From Spinacia oleracea (lineage: Eukaryota > Streptophyta > Magnoliopsida > Caryophyllales > Amaranthaceae), in the NCBI RefSeq assembly GCF_020520425.1, contig NC_079490.1, positions 58,382,517 through 58,446,516 of the forward strand: 64,000 bases of DNA. The letters run 5' to 3'. The notes under the pieces are model-generated. The model did not search any database. It had not been told where the DNA came from and saw nothing but the letters and a program-made list of their open reading frames with translations. Shown one piece after another: positions 45,870 to 58,740 of the stretch. Numbering within the stretch: the first letter of the stretch is position 1; every line of letters begins with the position of its first letter. The position numbers and the translations under genes are program-made.

Positions 45870-47343
45870 TGTAGACACCTACTTTTGTCCCCATTCCCGA
45901 AAGGGAAGGTTCGATGATGAGAACATAAATCTCCACTTGACAACGCATCTCCTATAAAATAACGAATCTCAATCACCCTTTTCATTTCACCCGGAACCCG
46001 CTATTTATAGAAACCTGCTATTTATGGAAACCTGCTAAAAATAGTAACTACCGTAATGGGTAGTTGTTAAAAGTGGCAAGTCATAAAAGATAGAAACCTG
46101 TCAGAATTAGGTGTTGCACTCCAACATAAATCCAAAATGAGATAGAAATTGCGAGAGAATCCTATTCCTAATACGATTCGAAAATAAGAGTCACGTATTG
46201 ATTGAAATCCTAACGAGCCTAGAGTTCGTAACGGGCCCAGATGCATTCCATCATAAAATTAATATGCACTAAAAGACTCGATTAAGTCTCATACACTCCG
46301 GATTCTAAAAGTCCGAATCTGACAAAGAAACGGCCCAGACCCTATTTTCAACGCCTGGCTCTGGGCGCCGAAATCTTCGGCGCCCAGCCCTGGGTGCTGA
46401 AATTACCTGGGACGTGTTCTTTCCTAATTCTTCGTGGATTAGAGTTCTATAATTCTATCTTTCCACAAACTCTTTTCTATAAATATAGCCCCAAGTTCGA
46501 CGTGAAAAGAACACACACAACACACAATTCATATTCTGAGTATTGACTCCAACCCCCAAGCCTAAGCCTCACGCTGCGAAATTGATCACGCGTTCTGTCG
46601 CAATCGATCCAAAAATCGAACAGAACGCATCCTGTCCCGTAGTTTGAGATTCGTTAAATAAAAGGAGAAATAGCAAAGTCAAAGTGGTTAGTTTTCTGAG
46701 AACCGTGACACACCTCTCAAGGGTGCGTCGTAATGTGTCCCTTTTCTATGATTTAATTGCTTTCCTCGCCCTTTTATGAACTGTTAAACTAATAAAATCT
46801 GATTGTTCTATCACGCCTAATAAAGATAATATTTTGGGAAATTGGATTATCATGCTAGGTCCCTTAAAACAATCTAAATCAGATAATCGCGATCGACCTA
46901 GTATTATGTGTTGCATATTGTTAAAATCAACTCAGATTAGTGTAATAGTTAACGCATGTCCCTTCAATTATTTATGCTGAGCTAGTAAGGATATCCTGCC
47001 TCTGGAGTTATCGAAGAGCGAGTACTCTTCTCGGTAGTTACAGTCCCCCGAACCCTCAATCTCTACCTTGCGGGTGTATGTTGATAGATCCCCACACCAG
47101 GGATCACAAGGGAACCTACGGCCGTCGTGGTCAAACATAATTGCACTCCCTTTATGTCACGATAATCGGGTTTTGTCAGTTTTTCTCATTGTCGTTAAAA
47201 ACTGAATGGGGACTCCTATATTACTAGTCAATTGGGTGTAAACTCACAGGAAATCCAATTACACTTGATTTGTCAAAAATAAACGTCACACCCACGAGGG
47301 ACAAGGTCACGCATTAGCCTCGTGCTTTTTTGACCCCCTCACA
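45870..47343 (+). repeat. 5' LTR of the large gag-pol-less element
   Basis: Starts TGTAGACACC and ends CCCCCTCACA. It has TATAAATATAG (about 46480), a likely promoter, followed by the R region. An inverted repeat at 46361-46387 has 12-bp arms (CTGGGCGCCGAA). Confidence 0.9.
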
Positions 47344-47344
47344 G

Positions 47345-47362
47345 TGGCGACTCCGCTGGGGA
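47345..47362 (+). other. Primer-binding site (Ogre/Tat type)
   Basis: TGGCGACTCCGCTGGGGA one base after the 5' LTR. Very similar sequences serve as the PBS of Ogre/Tat elements, reported to match tRNA-Arg. Confidence 0.7.
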
Positions 47363-49766
47363 TAGTGAAGGAAATACTCGTGCTCGTAGGTAATCAAAAT
47401 AGCCGAAGGGTGAAACGATCCTACCCCCCGATTATTTCCCCATCAAGTTGGGACGACCTGAAAATCAGCATATTAATGTGAACGGGCAGAACCGCATAAC
47501 GAATCTTGGCTCCTTTGGATGTTTCATCTCGGGAGTTGGGACTAAGGATACCCATCGCCAACCGGGGGGTGCATACGCTTTGAATGTTGTCCACTCGGCA
47601 CTTTCGCTAGTAGTACACCCGTCCCAACCCCAATCGCTCGCCCATTAGGCCCCTCTCATTGGTGCATGCCCCCTTGGCTTACATCGTGATTGGCCTCTTG
47701 GGCGAAATTCGTCTGTTGAAGGCACTACCTCGACCGGGGCATGTGTCGGATCTGCAATAGAAGCGGTACCAAGCCGGCGCAAATACTACCCATAGAATCC
47801 TATCATAAACTACATGACATGTTATTATGGCCTCATGATGTAATGCTAGTTATGTGTAGCGAAATATGTGATTGTGTGTGACAAATAATGCTAGAAAACC
47901 AACGACCTTAAAAAATTGCCCAAACATTCATAAACCAATTGGCCAAAGAGTTATACCAAAATACGTGTTCCGCAACCCCGAACGATCGCCACAAAAAATA
48001 AGCGATGCTCAGGATGGCCCGTAACGAATCCCACAACGCTGCACAACGCGTAAAGGACGTTATTAGGCAAGCACGCAAAATTAAGTCGCACAAACAAAAA
48101 AATACACGCGAACAGAATACGAGCACCAGTCAGGGACGCATTTTCAGCGCCCCTGGCTGGGCGCCAATAATTTTCACGCCCACCGCTGGGCGCTGAAGTT
48201 GCTGCCTGGCCTTTTGGTCAGGCACATCAGCCTCGGTGCCCGCGCATAAAAATTACGTAGCAGTAAAAAATTCACAAAATTGCTACGAGGACGTATGAAA
48301 CAGGCACTCGATTCTAAAAAAAAATAAATAACTCTTTGTGTCGTTGTTAGGCCTCCTATGACGACAATGTTCGGCTCCAAAACCGAGCACGCTAATTAAA
48401 ATAACTTTGAATGTCACATGGGCAAAATATTCAAAAAAAAAGATGTTCGAATGAAATTTTCAAGGAAAATAATGTTCGAATAAAAAATAAATCCGAGTCT
48501 AGACTAGGCTATGCCAAAGTACAATCTAAATCATAAGTCTTAGTTGTCTTATCCATAGAATCGGTCCTAATGCTTGGTGTCGTTCTACAAGTTAAAAGGT
48601 TAAACCATGTTGAGTCTCCCTTCTTAACATTTAAATCAATAAGCACCCATATGTAATTTTCATCCCTTGATAAGAATCTACGGCCTCAATACTCTCTCTC
48701 ACCAACATGAAGAATATATTATAGTATTTGCAAAGTGGAAACAGTCACATTCTGAAAATCATTCCTCCATAGTCGCACAACCCCCAAAGTGAACCTAAGG
48801 TGTCAATACCATTAGCAAAAAATTAATGGCCTCAAGGCTTATGATCACATCGGGTCACGACTATCATAGTCCTCTCGAGCCACTCACTCCTTTAAATACT
48901 CCTAAGTACGGACTAAAAGATTTTCCATATATGCAACATGACAAACCATGAAAATACCCAAATCGGCATGCCATAAGGCTACCATTGGGGTAAAGCAATA
49001 CACACTAAGAGAGAAGCCGCACTAATGATTCTAGTCTTGCAAAAATAAAAATTCGATCTCCCCAATTAAGTACCTTGCCAACATTAAGCAAAATGGCGCA
49101 TGACAAATGAACACCCAAGGGTTAAAATCTAAAGTGTCAACCAACGAAAGTTATGGTCCAATTAGCCTAAGTCTAAAAGTTGCTTGGTCAAGTATTATAG
49201 GCTTACGCTACGTCATTATTTTGAGTCTAGGCCACCTCCTTGTATTCCTACACGGGTTATAATCAGAAAAATTAATGAAAGTTCGAGTCTAAATCACAAC
49301 TCCAATTAAATCCCGAAAATTGGAATCTGAAAAGAAGAAAAAAAAATTATTTTCGATGTAATTCTTTCGTTAAATTTCAATAAGGTAGAAGCAACATTTT
49401 GAATCTACGCTATTTGCACATTTTAAGAAACGACTAAATATGCTTGCAAAGTAAGATAATTTAAAGGTCCACCCTAGGCCAACTAAAATTAAAGGTCCAC
49501 CCTAGGCCTACTAAAATTAAAGGTCCACTATAGGCCTACCAAACGAGGCTCACTCAGTCTCGCCTCGTGACTCAAAGACCACAACCATCTACCTTTTAGC
49601 CCAAATAAAATAAATTGATTGAAGGATTTATGTTGGGGAGAAATCCCAAGCAAAAAGAAAAAATAGAAAGAGAAAAGGGAGAGCGAAAAGAACGAGCCAT
49701 GAAATACTTAGCCCGTACCTCCCAAAGTGCGAAATTTACCCAAGTAAACGAAGGAAAAGAATTGAG
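47363..49766 (+). other. Non-coding interior of the large LTR element, left part
   Basis: No retroviral domain in any frame. It includes one copy of the CTGGGCGCC module (48141-48198) and, at 49470-49540, three ~30-bp repeats of AAAGGTCCACCCTAGGCC(T/A)AC. The 60-70-codon frames here have no recognisable domain. Confidence 0.5.
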
Positions 49767-49809
49767 TTAACCAATCCAAATCATACCACAAAAACTACAT
49801 AAAGTTCTA

Positions 49810-50120
49810 CGATGTCTACCCTTTCCAATCCTTATGTTCTTAGACGCCTTCGCTCTGGGGCCCCTGTTCAGCTCATTTAACCCATCCATGTTCTCATTGC
49901 CATAACCCAAGAAACCATTACCTCGACTCTTGCTCTTGAACTTGTTGTCAACTGCAAACCACGTACGGCTATTGACACGTGCGTCATACCCATTATTTCC
50001 AAAGCCAAAACCTGTTCTTACACCACCATTAGCATAATGACCATATAACTTGTGTGGATACATCATGTTGATATACCCTTGAGCCGTCCCCATGTTATTC
50101 ATTGGCCTTGGTTGATGTAA
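49810..50120 (-). pseudogene. Captured fragment of a YTH-domain (ECT-type) m6A-reader gene
   Basis: The minus strand reads MNNMGTAQGYINMMYPHKLY, GFGNNGYDARVNSRTWFAVD and NENMDGLNELNRGPRAK. This is the segment just before the YTH domain in plant EVOLUTIONARILY CONSERVED C-TERMINAL REGION (ECT) proteins (Y----R---W-AVD-K---RGRGN---GYGNENMDGLNELNRGPRAK). An upstream in-frame QPRP phrase extends the match. The homology ends after the AKASKN stretch; the YTH domain proper is absent. It has no intron over about 300 bp. It lies antisense to the host retroelement, so it cannot be element gag. Confidence 0.8.
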
Positions 50121-53100
50121 TCCTCGTGCTTAACTAATACCTATACAACTCATTCAGCCCATCTTTCAAGCTGTCTTGAGTCACGAATAAAAAAAAAAGA
50201 CCAATGAAAAGTACAAAAAAAAAAAAAATAATAATAAAAAAGCAAACTTTGCAAAGCGCCTTTAAAAGTTCGTCTAAAAAGAAAAAGAAGCATTTAGCGC
50301 ACCAAAAAAAAGATCCGCCCATAAATCATTTTCAGCGCCCAGAGCTGGGCGCCGAAATCTTTAACGCCCCAGCCTGGGCGCTGATTCTCTCAGCTTGCCA
50401 AATTTTGACCAGAAGTGCTCGTCATTTTATCCGCACATGCACGGAAAAATAACGAACACTTGGAGGGGTACAACATGTATTCAGATATACGTACCACCAA
50501 AAAAATATACGTGTACTCAAAAAAATAAAACAAATTTACAAATTTTTGGCTTACGGCAAGGCAACAGATTAAAATAATAATAAACTTCACTTATTCTACC
50601 GTTTCAAATAATATGTTTCCACCTCAGAACGTACTTGTTTAAAATCGGCATTCTAAGAAACCATTTTCTGGCTAAGAACTACGCAAGACATGATTCCAAA
50701 TTAAATCTATTTAAGGCGGATACGTAGGCAATCCATGATTCGGTCCAACCAATTTGCAAAAATATTAAAGCCTATAGAATAACAAGAATAAAAAATAAAG
50801 TCCCTTATTGAAATTTAATTACTTGCAATCCAAGTCGAAAGAAAAATTTAAGTCAAAGGAAGAATCCAAGTCATCAAGATGCCAAAATTAATGAGCACAC
50901 ATCGAAAAATAATAAGGGATCGTACCCTTGCCAGAAGGAGCACTCACACTCCTAGGCACTTAGCCAAGACTCAAAAGATCGCTTTGCCTCAATTGAATGG
51001 GGGGGCTAGCGCAAGCGTCCATGACCTCTAAAGTACTCGACTTGACCCTCCCTAAAGCGAACTAACTCACTTAAAGAACTTCTTTCACCACTAGACATAG
51101 TCGTTCGCTTAAAGACCTTCTTTCACCACTAAACACAGTCATAATCACCAACAAGTAGTAAAGGCAGTAAGCTTGCAATAAAGAGGATTGTTCTACGGCA
51201 TCGCCCCATCGTTCCTTCGAACTCAGGGCACCCGTTCATCGTAATTCAAATGCTTGCTAATCCCCTTTGAAAAAAAATCAGACATTGTCAATAGGACTTG
51301 GCACTTAACCAAGGCTCACCCTACTCAGACATATGACACGGGCATCTAAAATCGAAATCAGAAAGCATCATTAATGAGAAGACATAACAGCAACTGGGGG
51401 CTAAAAAATTGAAATGAAAGAGATAGGGAAAGAACTAAGTATACCTTGACCTTTTATACAGACATACACCAAGTAAATCTAAGTCAATTTGAAAACGGTT
51501 TATATTCCCGCAATTCTGGAAAGATAGCCCTAAAAGCCCTACGCATGTGCCACACGGGCACAAGTAATATCTTAACGCCTGCACCTTGGCTTCCAGCAAA
51601 TCCTTAGACAGCATTCTAAAAATCGTAACAGTATTTTGATTCACTCATGTAATCCTGTACGAACCCTTCTATAAGTCAACTTACTTAGGACACCTCAGAT
51701 TGTACACAGTAGGACTCGAATTTCAAATAATTTTCAAATAATTTCTTCGAACATAATAAAGTGTCGTTGGTTTAAGCTAAGTATGCGTTTATCTCGATGT
51801 TGCAAGTGAGTCAAAGAGATTTCTAAATATGATTATGGGCAAAGAAAGGCACCTAGCTTTTGGCCAAGACACACTTCAACATGTGACTACCTTGACCATG
51901 GCAATATCGCACAATACGACATTTACAAGAGAAGTAGCAAATCACTACTCGAACGTAACTCGCACTAAACAAGTCTGATTCAAACTATTCATGATCCATG
52001 TCACCATGAATTCATAAAAACGTATGCCAAGCATTATAGCACCAAGCCAATCCCGTAGCTACAATTGGGGGCTTGAGAAAAACACTCTAAAAATGCTCGA
52101 AATGACGATTTTATCGCAAATTCTCGACGCTAATGCTATACATATGTCATAGGGGCACAATCCTAAGCTTTAATCGTGTAAAACGAACCTTAGAATGGCT
52201 ACAACCCCTCCCAAATTCTAACCGCTACTTAGAGTATATAAAGTCACCCCACTAACAAGGGTAACTGAAAATCGCGAGTCACCAAAACTCCGATCAAACT
52301 ACTGCACATAACGCTCGCCCTACAAGCACCCGTTACACAGTCTAAGTCGTTCCAAAGCAAAAGCGAAAGAAAAATCAAGGATATATAAGAAAATAAAAAG
52401 AAAGAAACATCTATGAATCCTCGCATCGAACGAAGTAATAAACCGTGCACGCCCACACAAAAGGTGCTACACTTGTTCGAGCACCTGAACGAGGCGTGAT
52501 GAAGTACTCCAATGCAAAAATAATAATGATATCCCAACACCTGGAGAAATGTTCTAATACATGCGGTTAGGCCACACAAGCCTACGTCGCACCATAAGTT
52601 CAACCATCCCACGGTACAAGTCTAAAAAAAAAAAAGAAGAGAGTAAGGCATATTGCACTAATGCGGCACGACCAAAGAGCATGTGTAAAAGAGGCAAAGA
52701 CTACTTATCGCCCAAATTCAAAATGCAAGCCCCACGACTCCTACATTAAGGATTAAAGGTAGCGAAATATTACCTACCACGGGAGGGATAGCTCGCACCT
52801 ACACGAGCGGAACCCCAAGGCATCTTTCTCGAAAGAACCTACAAAAATCGTACGCCAAAAGGAAGCATCCCAACATGCATACTTGGGGGCTCCAAGCTAC
52901 GAAACGACCATAGCAAAATAAAAAGATCTCGAAGAAAATGTTTAAACGATCGAAAGGGCACGATGCTTGAGCCCACTTCATGAACGGGCCTGAACCCTAT
53001 CAAGCCTCTAAGAAAATTATTCAAAATCAGTCATTGCTCAAAAAATGATTCAAGCAAACTGATTAATGGACCGCACACAGCGGCCATTCTATGAACGCTC

Positions 53101-54185
53101 GTTCGCACATACATATCATCATTCTAAATATCGAACATTCACGAACGCGTTCAAAAGAAAAAGTATATACGAGTGATAAAAAATATACGCCTCAAGGTAT
53201 GTTCCTCGGGCCATGTAGACTCGCCCAACTATTGCAATAACTGTACGCCTTAAGAGCAACAAATCCTTAAAATAATCGCCCCAAAGCGACAAGCACCGTA
53301 GTCCACCAATCGGCTACGGCTTCTCAAGAAAATCATCACGTTCTAAAAATAATAAAACAAAAAAGAAGAGAATACATAGAACTTCCAAGTGAAATAAACG
53401 AATGAACAAGAGGCCAACTGTGTCATCAAAAGACCAGCCCAAACAACATTTTCAACGCCCCACCTGGGCGTGAATTATTTCTGACGCCCAGGCCTGGGCG
53501 CCAAAAATGAGCCCAGGCCCAAAAAAAAGAGCCCTAACTGCTATAGGGCCTTGCCATATCCATTCGACTCGAAAATTGCCGATTTCTTTACTAAGAGTCG
53601 CACCTCACGGCTTTGTTCAAAGTAGCATACCACTACAAAGATTGCTCGCACTTACGAGCACAATCCCAAACATGGTCAAGGACATTACATAATGCGTATC
53701 CCCAAGGAAACCTCTTTGACAAGAAATGTCCGTCAAGCACGAGTGCTTGGGGGCTCGAAAAAAAATATATATATTTCAAAAGAGAGTATGCAAAGTTAAA
53801 ACAATATTCCCAGACTACGCTGTACGAAATCCCGTGTTTGGATGATCTCGAAAGATAAAACCGGTTTACGACCTCAAGACAAAGGTCGCCGTTGATACCT
53901 ATACGTAGTCTCCTAATCAAGGACCCAAGTAGTGGAAAAATTGAGCCGTAAAGACTAGCTCAAGACCATGAAAAATGATGACCACGAGACAATGGTCCGT
54001 CTAAGCACGTTGTCAACCCACGTTCAGGTTGTAACTGAATCCGAGCATCCCTCGAAAGAATTCGCTTCTACAAGAATGAATAAAAAGAAATTCTCAAGAG
54101 AAATCACAAGAAAAAAATGAAATAGGGACTTGTCCACCTCAATCAGGCAAGACCGCGGCACGCGAATCCCAAATCAAAAAGACGA
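50121..54185 (+). other. Non-coding interior of the large LTR element, middle
   Basis: No coding domain found. It contains two further CTGGGCGCC modules (50331-50383 and 53441-53520) and a short repeat around CTTCTTTCACCACTA (51080-51140). Phrases such as TTGGGGGCTCGAAAA and CTTGGGGGCTCC recur at about 52880 and 53750, making G-rich tracts like the polypurine tract. Confidence 0.5.
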
Positions 54186-54189
54186 ATTC

Positions 54190-54640
54190 AGGTTCGCTCA
54201 CCTTCAGTGAGCGGGGCGTCCACCCTTAGCGGACAGGGCTCGCCCACCCTCAGCGGGCGGGGTCTGCGTCACTAGCCGTGCAGGTCCTCAGTTTTCGAAA
54301 AAGAATCTTCAAAAAAAATATATATGTTTACAGGCTCGCCATCTTCAGCCGGCGGGGTCTACGTCGCAAATCACGTAGGTCCTTATTTTCAAAAAGCACA
54401 AACAAATTTCAAAATAGATTCGTCCACTTCTATCGGACGGGGTGTCCACCCTTAGTGGACAGGTTCGCCATCTTTAGCCGGCGGGGTCTACGTCACAAAC
54501 CGCGTAGGTCCTTATTTTCAAATTTCAAAAACAGATTTGTCCACTTCTATCGGACGGGGTGTCCACCCTTAGCGGACAGGCTCGCCATCTTTAGCCGGTG
54601 GGGTCTGCGTCACTAACCGCGCAGGTCCTTAGTCGCTGCA
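54190..54640 (+). repeat. Hairpin-rich tandem repeats (~125 bp unit) near the 3' LTR
   Basis: At least three units contain CGGACGGGGTGTCCACCC, TTAGCGGACAGG, TCGCCATCTTTAGCCGGCGG and GGTCTACGTC...CGTAGGTCC. Each unit has nested short inverted repeats (GTCCAC/GTGGAC, TCGCC/GGCGG, CTACG/CGTAG). Tandem repeats upstream of the 3' LTR are a known feature of Ogre/Tat elements. Confidence 0.8.
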
Positions 54641-54790
54641 GCGATAACTTTTTCTGGTTTTCCGTTTTTCCAAAAAAGATCGATGTGAGTAGTTTTCCTT
54701 TTTTCCAAAAATTAAAAGGATTGGTTTTCCGTTTTTCCAAAAAAGAACGATGTGCTGGATTTTCCTTTGTTTTACGTCCCATAAAAACAA
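54640..54790 (+). repeat. ~75-bp duplicated TTTTCC-rich unit
   Basis: GGTTTTCCGTTTTTCCAAAA, then AAGATCGATGTG or AAGAACGATGTG, occurs twice. This pyrimidine-rich stretch lies between the tandem repeats and the 3' LTR. Confidence 0.6.
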
Positions 54791-55165
54791 GGGGGTTTTC
54801 TCGTTTAGCTAACCCTGAAAATGAGAATCTTTAAAAACATTTTTACCTCGTGATTGGGCTTGGCCAGGCCCAATTACACTTTATAGCTTTGATTTCGAAA
54901 ACATCTGTAGCTACTCCCAATGACAAAGTGAGGGAGTTTCTACGCCTCTTTAGACACTTCCAATGACAAAGTGAGGGAGTTTCTATACTATCCGTTGACA
55001 AATCCCAATGACACGTGAGAGATATGTCGACACTTCAAGTGATGACCCTTAAGTCAAATGTTATCACTCGGGGGCTCGTGAGACCCTCGCAAAAACAGGT
55101 CACCATGACTTGTGTGACGCACTCCGTCTAATACTTTGACCATCGTCTTACTCCAAGACTCAGTC

Positions 55166-55180
55166 AAAGTGGGGGCTAAC
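55166..55180 (+). other. Polypurine tract of the large LTR element
   Basis: AAAGTGGGGGCTAAC directly before the TGTAGACACC start of the 3' LTR. Confidence 0.7.
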
Positions 55181-56652
55181 TGTAGACACCTACTTTTGTC
55201 CCCATTCCCGAAAGGGAAGGTTCGATGATGAGAACATAAATCTCCACTTGACAACGCATCTCCTATAAAATAACGAATCTCAATCACCCTTTTCATTTCA
55301 CCCGAAACCTGCTATTTATAGAAACCTTCTATTTATGGAAACCTGCTAAAAATAGTAACTGCCGTAATGGGTAGTTGTTAAAAGTGGCAAGTCATAAAAG
55401 ATAGAAACCTGTCAGAATTAGGTGTTGCACTCCAACATAAATCCTAAATGAGATAGAAATTGCGAGAGAATCCTATTCCTAATACGATTCGAAAATAAGA
55501 GTCACGTATTGATTGAAATCCTAACGAGCCTAGAGTTCGTAACGGGCCCAGATGCATTCCATCATAAAATTAATATGCACTAAAAGACTCGATTAAGTCT
55601 CATACACTCCGGATTCTAAAAGTCCGAGTCTGACAAAGAAACGGCCCAGACCCTATTTTCAACGCCTGGCTCTGGGCGCCGAAATCTTCGGCGCCCAGCC
55701 CTGGGTGCTGAAATTACCTGGGACGTGTTCTTTCCTAATTCTTCGTGGATTAGAGTTCTTCAATTCTATCTTTCCACGAACTCTTTTCTATAAATATAGC
55801 CCCAAGTTCGACGTGAAAAGAACACACATAACACACAATTCATATTCTGAGTATTGACTCCAACCCCAAAGCCTAAGCCTCATGCTGCGAAATTGATCAC
55901 GCGTTCTGTCACAATCGATCCAAAAATCGAACAGAACGTATCCTGTCCCGTAGTTTGAGATTCGTTAAATAAAAGGAGAAATAGCAAAGTCAAAGTGGTT
56001 AGTTTTCTGAGAACCGTGACGCACCTCTCAAGGGTGCGTCGTAATGTGTCCCTTTTCTATGATTTAATTGCTTTCCTCGCCCTTTTATGAACTGTTAAAC
56101 TAATAAAATCTGATTGTTCTATCACGCCTAATAAAGATAATATTTTGGGAAATTGGATTATCATGCTAGGTCCCTTAAAACAATCTAAATCAGATAATCG
56201 CGATCGACCTAGTATTATGTGTTGCATCTTGTTAAAATCAACTCAGATTAGTTTAATAGTTAACGCATGTCCCTTCAATTATTTATGCTGAGCTAGTAAG
56301 GATATCCTGCCTCTGGAGTTATCGAAGAGAGAGTACTCCTCTCGGTAGTTACAGTCCCCCGAACCCTCAATCTCTACCTTGCGGGTGTATGTTGAGAGAT
56401 CCCCACACCAGGGATCACAAGGGAACCTACTGCCATCGTGGTCAAACATAATTGCACTCTCTTTATGTCACGATAATCGAGTTTTGTCAATTTTTCTCAT
56501 TGTCATTAAAAACTGAATGGCGACTCCTATATTACTAGTCAATTGGGTGTAAACTCACAGGAAATCCAATTACACTTGATTTGACAAAAAGAAACGTCAC
56601 ACCCACGAGGGACAAGGTCACGCATTAGCCTCGTGCTTTTTCGACCCCCTCA
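55181..56652 (+). repeat. 3' LTR of the large gag-pol-less element
   Basis: Matches the 5' LTR with about 30 substitutions by eye and a 2-bp difference at the end (CTCA against CTCACA). The inverted repeat at 55672-55698 is conserved. GTTTT follows directly. Confidence 0.9.
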
Positions 56653-58740
56653 GTTTTTCTTTGCTACTTCATTTTGTAGAATCGTAAATCTTCAACTTCG
56701 TTGCGTTCGGACAATAGAACTGCGATATTTCCTCGATCGATTGGTAACTATTTTGAGAGCGATTCTCAAAGAAAAGGAGAGTGAGAGCGTATCTTGAATG
56801 CTATTTTCTTATAGTGATCTTCATGGTTGTTTTCAAACTAAAATTTGAATGGTAGACTAATTGGACCTCATATATTCAGAATACTGGGTAGTTTTGAAAT
56901 AATGAAGTATTGAATTAAAGACTCATGTTTAACCAATGGTTAACAACCAATTTTCTTTTGATTCGATAATGAACTAGACTCATTGGATGTGGTCATTCAA
57001 AGTGAATAAAAGAAAGGGACTTTGTACGCATAACAAAGTAAGAAGATCAAGCAAAGAGTAAAATCTTTAGGACTATAAGAAAACGTGCTAGAAAGGATAG
57101 GAAAGGGGAACAAAAGAAATGAATTCAAGATTCAATTTCTACCTTGAAGTTTATGTTAAAGAGAAACGACTTAGCAAATAAACTCCTATGGTATTAGATT
57201 ACCGCTTGAGGTTCTAACTCTTGTTAGGAACTCAAATTCCGGGAGCTAAGTCTGGTTATTGACCTACAAATGGGAAATGAAGCAAAGTTGTGCTACATTA
57301 ATTGTAGGGTCATCATGTTTGTTTTAAAGTCCTTCTAAAGGCTGGAACTTAATGGTATTATGTTCCATTAATCATCATAATCAGTTTCTGTTTGGACAAC
57401 GGAAAGACTCACATTCAAAGTAAACAAAAACATTCGTTGAGTGTTTATTTGAATGAAATGGTCATTTAAGGGTTGATTCATATGATTGATTAATAAACAA
57501 ATGAATCTCTTCACACTCAAACTTCAGAAGGTTCAAATCAAACATTTTTATTTGTGTTCCACATATCTTTGGTCATGTCATACGACCATATCAACAAGTC
57601 AACATTCTAAAATTTCATGGCATGGATTTCTGAAAGTTGGTTAATTTAAGACACATGGGTCTTGCTTGTTGAACATGACATAGAAATGGACTATTCTTAG
57701 AAGTTTCTAGACAATGAAGTTCATGGTCCAAAGATGGATTTTATGACTTACCTATTTCACAAGAATTTGAGAAAATATGGTTATATTTACTCAAAGTGAA
57801 ATGTGTGAAATGCTTCAATGTAATTCACAAAAGGGTATAAAATTAACTTGGCAAGAATTTTGGAACATCTAGGCTGGGTCAAGGTGATGTTTGCATGAGC
57901 CAAGAATGATTATCTAGATTGTTTATATGGCAATATGACAATTGAATCTCCATAAGAATATGGTATGTCCAAATGGAGAAATCGGAATCTATTTCGATTA
58001 ACGATAATCACGACTAATTTCCTATATAGTTTCTAAATGATACTCTCAAATGACTTTCACACTAAACAAAGTTGTCAAAGCTAAAGATAAGATGTCATAA
58101 GGATTGAACTTCGGTTCAGTACATCTTTTCAGTACATATATATCTAGGGTTGTCAAACCCAGTGGGAGTTAGTGTTTACATCAAACAAACTCAAGGATAG
58201 ATATATGTTTCTTTATGAGCGACTCATAGAAACAAACGGTATTGATTCTACCACAAATCTGAGAACATATGGCTGTTGCTTAAGATAATGTCTTTTAGGA
58301 AACCACCATATTTCCAAAAAGGCAAGTGGGAGAAAAATGACCTCGAATGGACTTCGAGTCGAGCAACAAACAATTGTAGGATACTTAGGAGTCTTTGGAA
58401 AAGCTCTGTACTTAGAAGCCTTTGGAAGAGCTTCATGAAGACTTTAGAAGTGCTTCAAGAGAATCCTAATACTCAAAGGACTTGAGTAATGTCTTTATAG
58501 ACACTAACGTTTGATGTTCAATACCTAGGTAAATCGTATAAGGAATAAAATTCAACCAAGATAGATACATAGATATCTTGAGGAAGGAAAACTATGAAGA
58601 CTTTGGAAAGTGCTTCAAAAACATACGACTTACAGGTTAGCTACGACGAATTAAAAATTCCCAAGTATGGTTTGAGGCCATCAAAAATATAAGTATGGTT
58701 CGAGGCCATAAAAAATGGTTTGAGGCCATGTTATCCGAAA
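56653..58740 (+). other. Copia internal region after the nested insertion, decayed
   Basis: The GTTTT target duplication is followed by AT-rich DNA with stops in every frame. Its position between PBS and RT remnants implies old gag/integrase territory, but I cannot recognise those domains. GGTTTGAGGCCAT occurs three times at 58660-58730. Confidence 0.45.

Larger units (their letters stand above)
45870..56652 (+). mobile_element. Large LTR element without gag-pol (LARD-like; Ogre/Tat-like LTR and PBS)
   Basis: LTRs at 45870-47343 and 55181-56652 (both about 1.47 kb). The target duplication GTTTT is exact at 45865-45869 and 56653-56657. PBS-like TGGCGACTCCGCTGGGGA follows the 5' LTR and a polypurine tract precedes the 3' LTR. 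The 7.8-kb interior has no gag, RT or integrase. It carries an antisense YTH-gene fragment, three copies of an LTR-like inverted-repeat module and tandem repeats near its 3' end. By eye the LTRs differ at about 30 positions (about 2%), so the insertion is fairly young. The PBS and 3' tandem repeats recall Ogre/Tat gypsy elements; that family assignment is inference. Confidence 0.9.

Noticed and set aside
50134..50590. Hydrophobic frames as membrane proteins.
   Set aside because: They arise from A/T homopolymers read in frame and overlap frames on the other strand.
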